Part shown: piece by piece, positions 18,001-32,000 of the stretch | How positions within the stretch are numbered: the stretch's first letter is position 1 | How the letters are laid out: the number at the start of each line of letters is the position of its first letter | Assembly (NCBI RefSeq): GCF_029887875.1 | Contig: NZ_JARXRM010000030.1 | Location: 85,297-143,968 of the forward strand | Direction of reading: 5' to 3' | DNA: 58,672 nucleotides | Origin: Luteimonas endophytica | GTDB lineage: Bacteria > Pseudomonadota > Gammaproteobacteria > Xanthomonadales > Xanthomonadaceae | The notes under the pieces: model-generated | Told to the model about the DNA's origin: nothing | The model's database searches: none | The model's input: the letters and a program-made list of their open reading frames with translations, nothing else | Translations under genes and position numbers: made by a program

Positions 18001-19958
18001 CCCTGCGCCGGCCTGGGCTCGCCGGCGGCGTCCACCCGGACCAGCTCGAAGCCGGCGTTGGCGTTGGCCGCGCTGCCCTCGGCGTCGTCGAACAGCGGGC
18101 GCAATCCGACCAGCGCGTCGGCCGGCCACAGCACCCGCTCGAGGCTGCGGTTCACGGTGCGGCCGCCGGTCTCGTACAGGCTGCCGGTCACCAGTGCCGA
18201 GAGCGGGGTGACCGGCTTCGCCTCCTCGGGCAGGGCGATGTCCACCTCCAGCACGCCCTCGGCATCCAGTTCGCCGTCCACGACCTCCTTCGGCTCGCGC
18301 GGCAGTTGGACGGTGGGATCGCCGAAGAAGTAGTCCGGCAGCGCCTCCACCGGATGTTGCTCGACCGACACCGCCAGGGTCGCGGTGAACCGGTTGCCGG
18401 CCGCCGGCGCCCCGTAAAGGTATGCCCCGGTGGCGCGCAGCTCGAGCGGCCGGCCGGGCGCCAGGCGCGGCGCGGCGCTGTCGAGCTCGAGCTTCATCCG
18501 CTCCGGCAGGAACTCCTCGATCCGCAGGGTCATCCCCTGCACCGCCTCGGCGCTGCCCGGATCGGTGCGGAACTCGACCTGCCAGCGGCCGGTCGCGGCA
18601 TCCACCGGGATTTCCCGCTCGAGCCGGTAGTAGCCCTGCGGGCCCGCCTCCAGCCGGGTCTCGAACAGGATCCTGCCGTCGGGCTGCTTCAGCCGCGCGA
18701 ACAGCGGCTGCCCGGCGCCGTCTTTCGCCGCCACCGGCGCGCCGTCGTGGTCGCGCAGCAACGCCGAGATCCGCACCGTCTCGCCGGGACGGTAGAGGTC
18801 GCGCCCCGACCAGGCGAATACGTCGAACCAGGCCTGGCCGCGCCCGCCGACCGCGAACTCGGACAGGTCCAGCGCCGGCTGGTTGAACGGCAGCACCGAG
18901 ACGTCGCTGCCGCGGCTGGCCACCAGCACGTGGGCCGCGTCGAGGGCGTAGTCGAGCAGCGCGTTGCCGTTGCCGTCGGTCTCGCCGCGGAACACCGTCT
19001 CCCCGGCCTTGTCCAGCACCCGCAACTCCACCCCCGCCACCGCGCCACCGCTTTCCAGCGAAGCGGTGTGCACGAACAGCCGCTCCTGGTAGGCACGCGC
19101 GTGCAGGCCGATGTCGCTGACGCTGAAGAACGCGGTCTCGAACTCGCTCTCGAACGAACCGGTGCGCTTCATCACCGCGAAGTACAGCCCGGGCTGCTGG
19201 AGTTCCTCGATGCCCTGAAGCGGCAGGTAGGTGAGCACCCGCTCGTTGCGTTCCCCGCCGAGGATGAAGCGGTTGACGTAGACCGGCTCGGCCAGCTGCG
19301 CCAGGGGGCGCTGCTCGCGGTAGTCGTTTTCCAACTCCCAGCTGCCGCGGCGCCCGCCGCGCTGGTACTGGGCGAAGAACGCCGGCAGCGCGCGCTCGCG
19401 CACGCGCAGGAACTCGACATCCACCTCGGGGACGTTCAACGACACCACCGGCAGGCCGCGGCTCTCGCGCGCCGGCAGCACGCTGCCCTGCGATGCGAAA
19501 CCGACTGCGGGCTCGAGGTCGCCGGTATGGATGCGTCGCTCGACGGTCTCGCCCAGGCGGGTGCCGTCGGTCGCGGTCAGGTCCGCGGAGATGCGGACGG
19601 TGTAGTCGCGGTTGGCCTCGACGAACGGGAAACGCAGGGTGCGGCCGTCCTCGTCCAGGGTCCAGCTGCTGTCGCCCTCGACCGGCCCGGCGAAGGTGAC
19701 CAGCGCGTCGAAATCCTGGGTGCCCACCAGCGGCTGCGAGAACTCCAGCGCGATCGCCAGGCCGTCGCGGCGCTGGTCAGGCCACGCCCGCGCCAGCCCG
19801 AAGCCCTCGATCGTCTCGCGTTCGGCCTGGATGGCCTCGCCGCTCGGCGCCGGCAGCTGTCCGGTCTCGTCGCGTCCGCAGCCAGCCAGCAACAGCAGCG
19901 CCAGCAGCATGAATGAGACTCGGCAATGCCGCGCCGCGGACGCAAGCCTGTGGATCAT
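15039..19958 (-). CDS. yfhM: Bacterial alpha-2-macroglobulin lipoprotein (YfhM type)
   Basis: A 1639-residue periplasmic protease trap. The N terminus is a lipoprotein signal with LLAGC, Cys27 being the lipidated residue. A series of macroglobulin beta domains follows, then the thioester motif GCAEQ with Cys1165, near the position in E. coli YfhM, and an alpha-toroid thioester domain with the receptor-like end. An intact CxEQ means it can covalently trap proteases that cut its bait region. AGGAGG lies 10 nt before the ATG at 19958. The open frame extends upstream across the gap, but without a signal peptide, so it is not used. Paired with pbpC. Confidence 0.94.
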   Translation of the reverse strand: MIHRLASAARHCRVSFMLLALLLLAGCGRDETGQLPAPSGEAIQAERETIEGFGLARAWPDQRRDGLAIALEFSQPLVGTQDFDALVTFAGPVEGDSSWTLDEDGRTLRFPFVEANRDYTVRISADLTATDGTRLGETVERRIHTGDLEPAVGFASQGSVLPARESRGLPVVSLNVPEVDVEFLRVRERALPAFFAQYQRGGRRGSWELENDYREQRPLAQLAEPVYVNRFILGGERNERVLTYLPLQGIEELQQPGLYFAVMKRTGSFESEFETAFFSVSDIGLHARAYQERLFVHTASLESGGAVAGVELRVLDKAGETVFRGETDGNGNALLDYALDAAHVLVASRGSDVSVLPFNQPALDLSEFAVGGRGQAWFDVFAWSGRDLYRPGETVRISALLRDHDGAPVAAKDGAGQPLFARLKQPDGRILFETRLEAGPQGYYRLEREIPVDAATGRWQVEFRTDPGSAEAVQGMTLRIEEFLPERMKLELDSAAPRLAPGRPLELRATGAYLYGAPAAGNRFTATLAVSVEQHPVEALPDYFFGDPTVQLPREPKEVVDGELDAEGVLEVDIALPEEAKPVTPLSALVTGSLYETGGRTVNRSLERVLWPADALVGLRPLFDDAEGSAANANAGFELVRVDAAGEPRPAQGLEVTLVREHRDYHWRHDPEGGWDYEFTRRFEKLETRTVGAGATALRLDFPVEWGEYRIDVLDPGTGLTTRYPFRAGWSWGDQNRGLDARPDKVKLALDRTGYRAGDTLKVTVTPPHPGRGLLLVESDRLLYVQAIEAEAGSEFEIPVTEDWERHDVYVTALVFRGGSAASKVTPARAVGIAHVPMERGDRRVAVGLSVRERVRPERPLRVNVSAPQLAGKEAWATVSAVDVGILNITRFPVPDALAHFFAQRRFGVDAYDVYGRVIESYEGGLARLRFGGDMALDALPQARRPTARVQTVDLFAGPVKLDADGNARVDLEVPDFNGTLRVSALVYSARAYGSRARETVVRAPIVAEASMPRVLAPGDRSTVTLDLTNYTGKAGEFSVRVDGEGPVSIGEGTRTATLAAEGKATLSFPLAAASDYAVAQVRVRVEGNGERVDRRYELPVRAGWPAVLRAQTRALDPLAPVTMDAALAEGLMPGSVQARMSVSALPPIPYASALQGALDYPYGCAEQTTSRGYAALMLDPDTVRMLGIRDVEPEQRRRFVEGAFGRLASMQAANGHFSMWGGEGGVAPALTPYIAEFLLEAREAGFAVPETVLQKALERLNEDLLAGGQEFYGQDHRQHLKLAYQAHAGYVLARLGRAPLGTLRALYDSDRGRSLTALPLVQLGLALRLQGDTARGDRAIAQGFAMDDGRPRYLADYGSALRDSALMIALVAERDAAKPAYVARAVEVGRELDARRSQRWVYLSTQEQIALARLGRALASDQQRRVSGLLRTGDTEEAVAATRVFGRSFDFAALTRGVRFEPRGEPPMYASLEVAGVPRRAPEPDFSTLKVERSLYRTDGKPWTPGPLKEGEALIVAVSVTADRAMPDALLTDLLPSGLEIENFNLGDTEQWAGVTVQGVELSERAGAADIRHEEYRDDRYVAALALDSGRTARVFYLVRAVTPGSYAVPPPLVEDMYRPQLRGVGRAVPETITVVQP

Positions 19959-20001
19959 CGGGAAGCCCCCTCCTGGAGTGGCCCGAGTATAAACGCGCGT
20001 C

Positions 20002-20104
20002 GTGGAGCCACACGGCCGCGAAGGCCGCGGGTGGTTGCGGGTAGGTGGTGGCGATGCCAAGTGCCGGCCGACGACGTCGGCTTTCGCGTGCATGGCACGC
20101 TCCT
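20002..20104. repeat. Dispersed palindromic repeat, copy A, between yfhM and gyrA
   Basis: About 103 nt with diverged ends (GTGGAGC at left, GCTCCT at right). It shares with the element at 54728-54833 a left block (GGCCGCGGGTGGTT) and a 28-nt right block (20077-20104) identical to 54804-54831. This copy has decayed at its left end. Non-coding. Confidence 0.65.
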
Positions 20105-20117
20105 CCGCGTGTCGTCC

Positions 20118-20191
20118 GAGCGCCTGCCGGGCGCTTCGGTCACCAAGCGGGTATCGGGGGAGCGACTGACCGGAGTGCCCGGCAGGCGCTC
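20118..20191. repeat. Perfect 15-bp inverted repeat downstream of gyrA
   Basis: GAGCGCCTGCCGGGC (20118-20132) and GCCCGGCAGGCGCTC (20177-20191) are exact complements, 44 nt apart. Inside them CGGTCA and TGACCG can pair as well. It lies 34 nt after the gyrA stop. No U-tract follows, so it is not a classic terminator; mRNA 3'-end protection or part of a repeat element are options. Confidence 0.7.
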
Positions 20192-20224
20192 CCCCGCGAC
20201 CGTGCGGAGCGCCGCACCAGGAAC

Positions 20225-22810
<2,586 letters not shown>

Positions 22811-22916
22811 CTAGGGTGCTTGCATCCTGGCTGCGCGGGCCCTCGCGGGCGGCCGCCGGGCGGTTCCCGGCGACTCGCCGCGCGGCCGCATCGGCAACGC
22901 GTTGAAAAGACGTGAA

Positions 22917-22925
22917 ATCATACCA
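22917..22925 (-). promoter_or_regulatory. Extended -10 promoter of gyrA
   Basis: On the minus strand TGG-TATGAT (22925-22917) forms an extended -10 (TGn plus hexamer). The -35 is poor, which extended -10 promoters tolerate. It would give a gyrA leader of roughly 100 nt in the 234-nt gap after mtnA. Confidence 0.5.
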
Positions 22926-23044
22926 CGCCAGCCCCGTTCACGCGAGCCGTTTCTGCCTGCAAAACAATGACTTAGCAAGGGGCGGGCGTGGAGAGGGCAG
23001 AAACGCGCGATCGCGCCCCGCCGAGGCGCCCGCCGTGGCCCGGC

Positions 23045-24103
23045 TCAGGCGCCGAACAGCGCCCGCATCGACGCTTCGTCCGGACGGTCGACCACGCCCT
23101 TCTCGGTGACGATGGCGTCGATCAGCGCCGCCGGAGTGACGTCGAAGACCGGGTTCCAGGCGCGCACCCCGTCGGCGACGGTGCGGCTGCCGGCCACGCC
23201 CAGCAGCTCGGCCGGGTCGCGCTCCTCGATCTCGATGGCCTCGCCCGAAGGGGTGGCCATGTCCACGGTCGAGGACGGCGCCACCACCATCACCTTCTTG
23301 CCGTGGAAGCGCGCCGAGATCGCCAGCTGGTAGGTGCCGATCTTGTTGGCGACATCGCCGTTGGCGCAGATCCGGTCGGCGCCGACCACCACCCATTGCA
23401 CCTCGCCGTTGCGCAGCAGGTGCGAGGCGGCGGCGTCGGCGATGAGCGTGGCGTCGATGCCGTCCTGCTGCAGTTCCCACACCGTCAGTCGCGCGCCCTG
23501 CATCCACGGCCGGGTCTCGTCGGCGAACACCCGGCCGATCCGGCCCTGGGCCACGCCCGCGCGAATCACCCCCAGCGCGGTGCCGAAGCCTGCGGTGGCG
23601 AGCGAGCCGGTATTGCAATGGGTCAGGACCCCGGAACCGGGCGCGATCAACGCCGCGCCCAGCTCGCCCATGCGCCGGTTGGCGGCCAGGTCCTCGGTCT
23701 CGATGCCGCGCGCTTCCCGCTCGAGCGCGATGCGCCAGTCGCCGCCGGCGAGCAGCAGCGCGGCGCGCATGCGCGCCAGCGCCCAGGCCAGGTTGACCGC
23801 AGTCGGGCGCGCGGCGTTGAGCCGCTGCAGCGCCGGCTCGAGCAGCGGCGCGGCCGCGGCACCGTCCTTCGCCTCCACCGCGCGCGCGGCCAGCACCACG
23901 CCCCAGGCGGCGGCGATGCCGATCGCCGGCGCCCCGCGCACCACCAGCTCGCGGATCGCGGCGGCCACCGCGTCGCTGTCGCCGCAGGCGATGTACTCCT
24001 CGGCGAACGGCAGCCGGCGCTGGTCGAGCAGCTCCAGCGCCTGGCCGGTCCAGCGGATCGGACGGATACGGTCGTAGCGGGCGTAGTCGATGGTCTGGGT
24101 CAT
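23045..24103 (-). CDS. mtnA: S-methyl-5-thioribose-1-phosphate isomerase
   Basis: A 352-residue aldose-ketose isomerase of the methionine salvage pathway, related to the eIF2B alpha family. The catalytic Cys163 is in [11 protein letters not shown] and Asp243 in [18 protein letters not shown]. It converts methylthioribose-1-phosphate to methylthioribulose-1-phosphate. Start ATG 24103 matches the family and has a -10-like TACACT 6 nt upstream, so the mRNA may be leaderless. No other mtn genes are in the window; in xanthomonads mtnA is often apart from the rest. Confidence 0.94.
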   Translation of the reverse strand: MTQTIDYARYDRIRPIRWTGQALELLDQRRLPFAEEYIACGDSDAVAAAIRELVVRGAPAIGIAAAWGVVLAARAVEAKDGAAAAPLLEPALQRLNAARPTAVNLAWALARMRAALLLAGGDWRIALEREARGIETEDLAANRRMGELGAALIAPGSGVLTHCNTGSLATAGFGTALGVIRAGVAQGRIGRVFADETRPWMQGARLTVWELQQDGIDATLIADAAASHLLRNGEVQWVVVGADRICANGDVANKIGTYQLAISARFHGKKVMVVAPSSTVDMATPSGEAIEIEERDPAELLGVAGSRTVADGVRAWNPVFDVTPAALIDAIVTEKGVVDRPDEASMRALFGA

Positions 24104-24109
24104 CGCGCA

Positions 24110-24115
24110 AGTGTA
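24110..24115 (-). promoter_or_regulatory. -10 box TACACT abutting the mtnA start
   Basis: TACACT on the minus strand is followed by exactly 6 nt (TGCGCG) and then the ATG at 24103. Transcription would start at or next to the A of the start codon. No Shine-Dalgarno sequence fits between them. A -35 is not evident. Confidence 0.4.
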
Positions 24116-24149
24116 GCGGCGCCGCGGCGCCGCCCGCGCGAGGGCGCGC

Positions 24150-24659
24150 TCAGCGCACTTCGAACTCCGCCCCGCAGCCGCCGTCCACCCACACCCCGCC
24201 GCGGTCCCAGCCCCAGTTCTGGCGCTGCACGCAGCGGGTGCGCGACAGTTGGCGCAGCAGCCGCACCTCGCTTTCGACCACCGCGTTGCAGCGGCGGTGC
24301 CGGTTGCCTGCGGACTCGCAGCGCACCAGCGTCGGTGCCGACCCCGCGGGCGCCCTCGCCGCCGCGCCGACCACGAATTCCCCGCGACAGCCGCCCGCCA
24401 CCCAGACTCCGTGGCCGTCGTAGCCCCAACTGCTTCCCTGGATGCACTCGGCCGGCGACAGCTGCCGGACCAGGCGCACCCCCTGGCTGGTGTCCGCCTG
24501 GCAGTAGTAGCGGCGGTTGTCGCGCGACGCGCAGCGCAGTGGCGCCGGCGCCTGGTTCGTCGCCGCGGCGGGCGGATCGCTCCCACCCGGCCACAGCGCA
24601 CAGCCGCCGCACCCGAGCGTCGCCGCCAACACCACCGCAGACCGCAGGCCCTGCCTCAT
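24150..24659 (-). CDS. Secreted protein with two DUF3011 repeats
   Basis: A 169-residue protein. Residues 1-20 form a signal peptide with cysteines at its end (LGCGGC), possibly a lipoprotein though the lipobox is not canonical. Two tandem copies of a 55-60 residue domain follow, each with the pattern C-x-(S/A)-x-x-N-R, RLxRQLS, W-G-(Y/W)-D, GVWV-x-GGC, and four cysteines that could pair. This matches DUF3011, of unknown function. GGAGGGG precedes the ATG at 24659. The gene lies between epmA and mtnA, all on the minus strand. Export is inferred; the role is unknown. Confidence 0.85.
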   Translation of the reverse strand: MRQGLRSAVVLAATLGCGGCALWPGGSDPPAAATNQAPAPLRCASRDNRRYYCQADTSQGVRLVRQLSPAECIQGSSWGYDGHGVWVAGGCRGEFVVGAAARAPAGSAPTLVRCESAGNRHRRCNAVVESEVRLLRQLSRTRCVQRQNWGWDRGGVWVDGGCGAEFEVR

Positions 24660-24736
24660 CGCCCCTCCCACGCGCTCGACTGAGGACAATCTAACCGCTC
24701 ACGGTGAAGCCTGGCCGTGCACGTGCCTCGGCCGGC

Positions 24737-25741
24737 TCAGGCGCGCGCGAATTCGAAGGCGAGCACATCGGCGATCCGCGGGGTATCGAGCAACGCCATC
24801 ATCAGCCGGTCCACGCCCAGGGCCACCCCGGCACAGTCCGGCAGCCCATGCTGCAGCGCGTCAAGCAGCCGCGCATCGACCTGGGGCAGCGGCAGCCCCC
24901 GCGCCGCGCGCGCCTCCAGCTCGCCGGCGAACCGGGCGCGCTGCTCGGCGGGGTCGGCGAGCTCGTGGTAGCCGTTCGCCAGCTCGAGGCTGCCGAGGTA
25001 CAGTTCGAAGCGCTCCGCCACCGGCGCCGGATCGGGATCGCCATCGTCCGCGCGCACCCTCGCCAGCATGCACTGCGAGGCCGGATAGTCGCGCACGACG
25101 AGGATCGAATCGGGATCCAAGCCGGGCTGGATCCGGTGGGTCATCAACAGGTCGAGCCAGTCGTCGCGTCCAAGGCCCGCCGGGTCGATGGCGAGGTCGC
25201 CCAGCGCCGCGCGCAGTTCGTCATCACCGGCGCACATGGGGTCCAGGCCGAGCCGGTCGCGATAGAGCCCGCGATAGGTCCATTGCCGGACCAAGGCCTG
25301 CCGCCCCGCCAGCGCCAGCGCGGCCTGCACCAGCGCCACCGTCTCGTCGATCAGCCGCAGGTGGTCCCAGCCGGTGCGGTACCACTCGAGCATGGTGAAC
25401 TCGGGATTGTGGCGGCCGCCCGCCTCGCCGTCGCGGAAGACCCGGCCGAGCTCGTAGCAGTCGCCGATGCCCGCCGCCAGCAGGCGCTTGAGCGGGTGCT
25501 CGGGCGAGGTCCGCAGCCAGCGCCGCGCCGCGCCGGCATCGCGATGACCGCTGAAGTCGAGCGCGAACGAGGCGATGTTCGGCTCGGTATTGCCGGCCTG
25601 CGAGAGTACCGGCGTCTCCACTTCGAGCACGCCGCGATCGGCGAAGAACGCGCGAACCGCGGCGTTGAGCCGGGCGCGCAAGCGCAGGACCTCCAGGGCC
25701 GCCGAGGGGCGCCAGCCGGCGGGTTCCGCCACCCCGCTCAC
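24737..25741 (-). CDS. epmA: EF-P (R)-beta-lysine ligase
   Basis: A 334-residue class II lysyl-tRNA synthetase paralogue without the anticodon-binding domain. Class II motifs are visible: motif 1 region VLEVETPVLSQ, motif 2 FRDGEAGGRHNPEFTMLEWYR, and motif 3 GVALGVDRLMMALL. EpmA attaches beta-lysine to a lysine of elongation factor P, which then rescues ribosomes at polyproline stretches. It starts with GTG at 25741, preceded by GAGGG; the ligA stop is 12 nt upstream, so the genes probably share a transcript. Its partners EpmB and EF-P are not in the window. Confidence 0.93.
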   Translation of the reverse strand: MSGVAEPAGWRPSAALEVLRLRARLNAAVRAFFADRGVLEVETPVLSQAGNTEPNIASFALDFSGHRDAGAARRWLRTSPEHPLKRLLAAGIGDCYELGRVFRDGEAGGRHNPEFTMLEWYRTGWDHLRLIDETVALVQAALALAGRQALVRQWTYRGLYRDRLGLDPMCAGDDELRAALGDLAIDPAGLGRDDWLDLLMTHRIQPGLDPDSILVVRDYPASQCMLARVRADDGDPDPAPVAERFELYLGSLELANGYHELADPAEQRARFAGELEARAARGLPLPQVDARLLDALQHGLPDCAGVALGVDRLMMALLDTPRIADVLAFEFARA

Positions 25742-25753
25742 GGTCAGCGGCCC

Positions 25754-28114
<2,361 letters not shown>

Positions 28115-28203
28115 CTAACCGGCCGGCTGCTGGCGCGAGGTCGAGTCTCCGCCCGGGCTGCAGCTCCGTGCCGCCTGCCCGAGACAGGGACGCCCGGGCG
28201 GAC

Positions 28204-28953
28204 CTACCAGCGCGGGCTGCGGGTCAACGGCGGGGCCTCGCGCTGGCGGTCGTAGGCGCGCAATTCGTCGCGCAGGTGGGCGACGCGTTGTCGCCCCAGG
28301 GCATTGCGCTGTTCGTCCAGCAGCACCCCGTCGAGCAGTTCCGCCATGCGCTGCGCGGTCGGCTGCATCGCGTCCCAGGCGTCCAGCGCGCTGACCGGTG
28401 CCGGCAGGGTCAGGAAGAACGCGATCGCCGGCGTTTCCAGCGACTGGATCTCGGCCATCTCGAAACTGCCGGGCTTGCGGATGTTGGCGACGCTGAAGAT
28501 CGGCCCGCGCTCCGGGTGCCCCTCCACCAGCCGGTGGAACACGTTCATGTGGCCGTAGGTCAGGCCGGCCTTCTCCGCCGCCACCACGATGTCGGGCCCG
28601 CGCAGTACCTGTCCGGCGCGCGCCGCGATGTACAGCGTGACGATCTTGTCGAAATCCTCGCTGACCCGTCGCCCCAGTTCCGCGTTGGGCGTGGCGGGCT
28701 CGCCGACCGCGCTGTCGAACAGCTCCATCTCGGCCTGCACCGCCTCCTCGGCGGCCCCGCCGTTGCCGGCCAGCTCCTCCTCCAGCTGGGCGCCGAGGGT
28801 CGGTTCCATGCGTGGGCGCTCGCCGCGCTGCTCGGCCTTCAGCCGCCGGCCCTGCGAGTTCTGCCGTGGCCGGGTGCCGAAGTACCAGATCGCCGCCAGC
28901 AGGAACGCACCCGCCAACAGGATCCCGATCCGCAACAGCCACTCGTCCGACAT
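28204..28953 (-). CDS. zipA: Cell division protein ZipA
   Basis: A 249-residue division protein that anchors FtsZ to the inner membrane. One N-terminal membrane helix (about residues 6-25, RIGILLAGAFLLAAIWYFG), a basic and acidic linker (about 30-105), and the C-terminal FtsZ-binding domain (about 110-240). Two ATGs are candidates: the first (28959) directly touches GAGGAG, leaving no spacing, while the second (28953) is 6 nt away, so the second is chosen. The linker is short compared with E. coli ZipA (328 residues), as in other xanthomonads. Between smc and ligA. Confidence 0.92.
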   Translation of the reverse strand: MSDEWLLRIGILLAGAFLLAAIWYFGTRPRQNSQGRRLKAEQRGERPRMEPTLGAQLEEELAGNGGAAEEAVQAEMELFDSAVGEPATPNAELGRRVSEDFDKIVTLYIAARAGQVLRGPDIVVAAEKAGLTYGHMNVFHRLVEGHPERGPIFSVANIRKPGSFEMAEIQSLETPAIAFFLTLPAPVSALDAWDAMQPTAQRMAELLDGVLLDEQRNALGRQRVAHLRDELRAYDRQREAPPLTRSPRW

Positions 28954-29017
28954 CGTCATCTCCTCGGGGTTGCACAGCCGCCGCCGTCCGGCCGCGGCCG
29001 GCGACGCGCCGCCGCGC

Positions 29018-32000
29018 TCAGGCCGCGCCGGCCAGCCGCGCCGCCTCGGCCAGGTCGACCGAGACCAGGCGGCTGACGCCGGGCTCGCGCATGGTAACGC
29101 CCGACAGCTGCCGTGCGGCCTCCATCGTCGACTTGTTGTGGGTCACGAACAGGAACTGCACCTTCTCGCTCATCTCCGTGACCATCGCGCTGAAACGCCC
29201 GACATTGGCCTCGTCGAGCGGCGCGTCGACCTCGTCCAGCAGGCAGAACGGCGCCGGGTTGAGCTGGAAGATCGCGAACACCAGCGCCACCGCGGTCATC
29301 GCCTTCTCGCCGCCGGAGAGCAGCGAAATATTGGACACGCGCTTGCCCGGCGGCCGCGCCATGATCGCCACTCCGGTGTCGAGCAGGTCCTCGCCGGTCA
29401 GCTCCAGGTAGGCGTGGCCGCCGCCGAACAGGCGCGGATACAGCTCCTGCACGCCCGAGTTCACCCGGTCGAAGGTGTCCTTGAAGCGTCCGCGGGTCTC
29501 GCGGTCGATCTTGCGGATCGCATCCTCCAGCGTCTCCAGCGCCGCGGTGAGGTCGGCGTCCTGGCGGTCCAGGTATTCCTTGCGCTCGGCGGCCTCGGCA
29601 TGCTCCTGGATCGCCGCCAGGTTGACCGGCTCCAGCCGGCGCAGCCTGGCATCGAAGTCGGCGACCGCCTTCTCCCAGGCTGCCGGCTCGGCGTCGGCGG
29701 CCAGGCCGCCGAGCACGGCCTCGAGCTCGAACCCGGCCTCGGTCACCGCCGCGGACAGCTGCCCGGTGCGGATCTCCAGCGCCTGCTGGTCGAGCCGGCG
29801 CTGCGAGATCGCCTCGCGCTGCGCCAGGGCCTGCTCGTCGCGCTGCTGCCGCACCTGCTCGAAGCGGCGCAGTTCGTTCTCCACGCCCTCCAGCGCGGCC
29901 CGCGCGGCGTTGAGCGCGTTGTCGGCGACCACCCGCTGCTCCAGCGCGCTCTGGCGCTCGGCCTCGAGGTCGCGGACCGGGGCATCGCCGTCGGCGAGCT
30001 GCGCGTTGAGCTGCTCCAGGCGGCTGTCGAGCTGGCCGCGCTGGCCGCCCATCCGCTCCAGCGCCTGGGTCAGCGCCTGGACCTGGGCGCGCTGGGATTC
30101 CAGCGTCAGCGCCAGCGCGTGCGCCGCATCGCGGGAGCCGCGGGCGGCGTCGCGGGCGGCGTCGCGGGCCTCCGCCAGGCGGCGGCGCTCGGCCTCCAGC
30201 CCCTGGCGGGCGGCTTCCAGCTCCGCCATCCGCGCCACCGCGTCCTCGAGCCTGCCGCGCGATTCGCGCGTCTGCAGCGCGCCGGCGTCCAGGGTCTCGT
30301 GCAGCTGCGCCAGCTCCTCGTCGATCCTGGCGATACGGTTGCGCGCCGAGTCCAGCCGGCCCTGCTGGCTCTGCAGCTGGCCGGCCAGTTCGGAGACGCT
30401 GCGGTGGGCCAGGTACTGGGCCCGCTGCGCGTCCTCGCGCTGCTGTTCGGCCGCCAGCAGGCGGTCGCGGCGGGCGGTGATCTCAGCCTCCAGCGCCGCC
30501 TCGCGCTCCTGCAGCGCGGCGATCTCGGCGCGCAGCTCCTGGATCTCGCGCTCGCGCAGCAGCGCACCCTGCTTGGCCGCGCCCGAGCGCAGCACCCGCA
30601 CCCAGCCGGCACCGAGACGCTCGCCACCGCGGGTGATCACCGAGTCTCCCGGATCCAGCCCGGCCTGCAGCGCCCGCGCCTCCTCCAGGGTCTCGGCCAC
30701 GTGCAGGCGCGCCAGCAGGCGGCGGATCGCCAGCGGCCCGCGAACCCTGGCGGCCAGCGAGGTCGCGGCGAAGTCCGCGGCGCCGGCGTCGGCCGCCACC
30801 AGCGCCAGGCGGCCCTCGCCGAGATCGCCGAGCGCCCCGACCAGGGCCTGCGGGTCGTCGACCAGCACCCCTTCGATCAGCTGCCCCAGCGCGCCCTCGA
30901 CCGCGTTCTCCCAGCCCGGCTCGACCTCCAGCCGTTCGCCGACCCGGGCCGCGGAATCCAGCCCCTGCCGCCGCAGCCATTCCACCGCGGCGCCCTGCTC
31001 CTGGCCCAGCGCCGCGTGCTGCAGCGTCTCCAGCGAGGACAGCCGGCCGCGCGCCTCCTGGGCGCGCTTGCGGGTCTCCGAGATCTCGTTCTGCGCGCTG
31101 CGCTGCTCGTCCTGCAGCGCCAGCGCGGCCTGCTTGCGCGCCTCGAGGTCGGCGGCCAGGGTTTCCAGCCCGGACTTCTGTTCGTCGTGCCGGGCCTGCA
31201 CCCCCTCGAACGCCTCCGCCAGCGCTTCCAGGTCAAGCCCCGCGCGCTCGGCGGTCAGCGCGTCGCGGCGGCGGTCCGCCTCCAGCGACTGCCGGTCCAG
31301 GTAGTCGACCCGGGTGCGCTCGACCTCGGCCCCGCGCGCCGCCTCGGCGCTCTCGCGGGCGTGCCCGTCCCAGCGCTGCTGCCAGTCGGCCAGCGCGGTC
31401 TCGGTGTCGCGCAGCGCCTCCTGGCGCGCCTCGTCCTCGGCCTGCAGCTGCTCCAGACGCGGCTCGGCCTCGACGATCGCCGCCTGCAGGGCCTCGAGCC
31501 GCTGCTGGTCGCCGCTGATGTGCTCGCCGATCTCGGCCAGGGCGCCCTGTGCCTCCTCGTGGGCACGGCGCAGCCGTTCGGAAAGGTCGCGCTGGTGGGC
31601 GATCTGCTGCTCGACGCGCGCGAGCACGCTGCCGACCTCGTAGACCCCCGCCTGGGCCCGGTTCAGGGCCTCGCCGGCCTCCTGCTGGCGCACCCGCCCG
31701 GTCTCGATCTCGCGTTCGGCCTCGCGCTGCTCGGCGATCAGCTGCTGCAGCCGGGTCTCCTCCTGGGAGAGCCCTTCGCGCAGCGCCTGCAGCTGCGCGT
31801 TCACGCCGCGGTACTCGAGCGCCTTCCACTCGGCGTCGCGCACCTTGCGCTCGGCCTGGATCGCCGTGTACTGCTCGGCCTGGCGGGCCTGGCGGGCCAG
31901 GTGCTGCAGCTGCTTGCCGACCTCCTCGCGCAGGTCGTTGAGACGGTCGAGGTTCTCGCGGGTGTGGCGGATGCGGGTCTCGGTTTCCTTGCGCCGCTCC

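Noticed and set aside
13572..19916. Open frame of 2114 codons on the plus strand opposite pbpC and yfhM
   Set aside because: Same effect; the translated product is repetitive and Arg/His/Gln-rich, with no recognisable domain.
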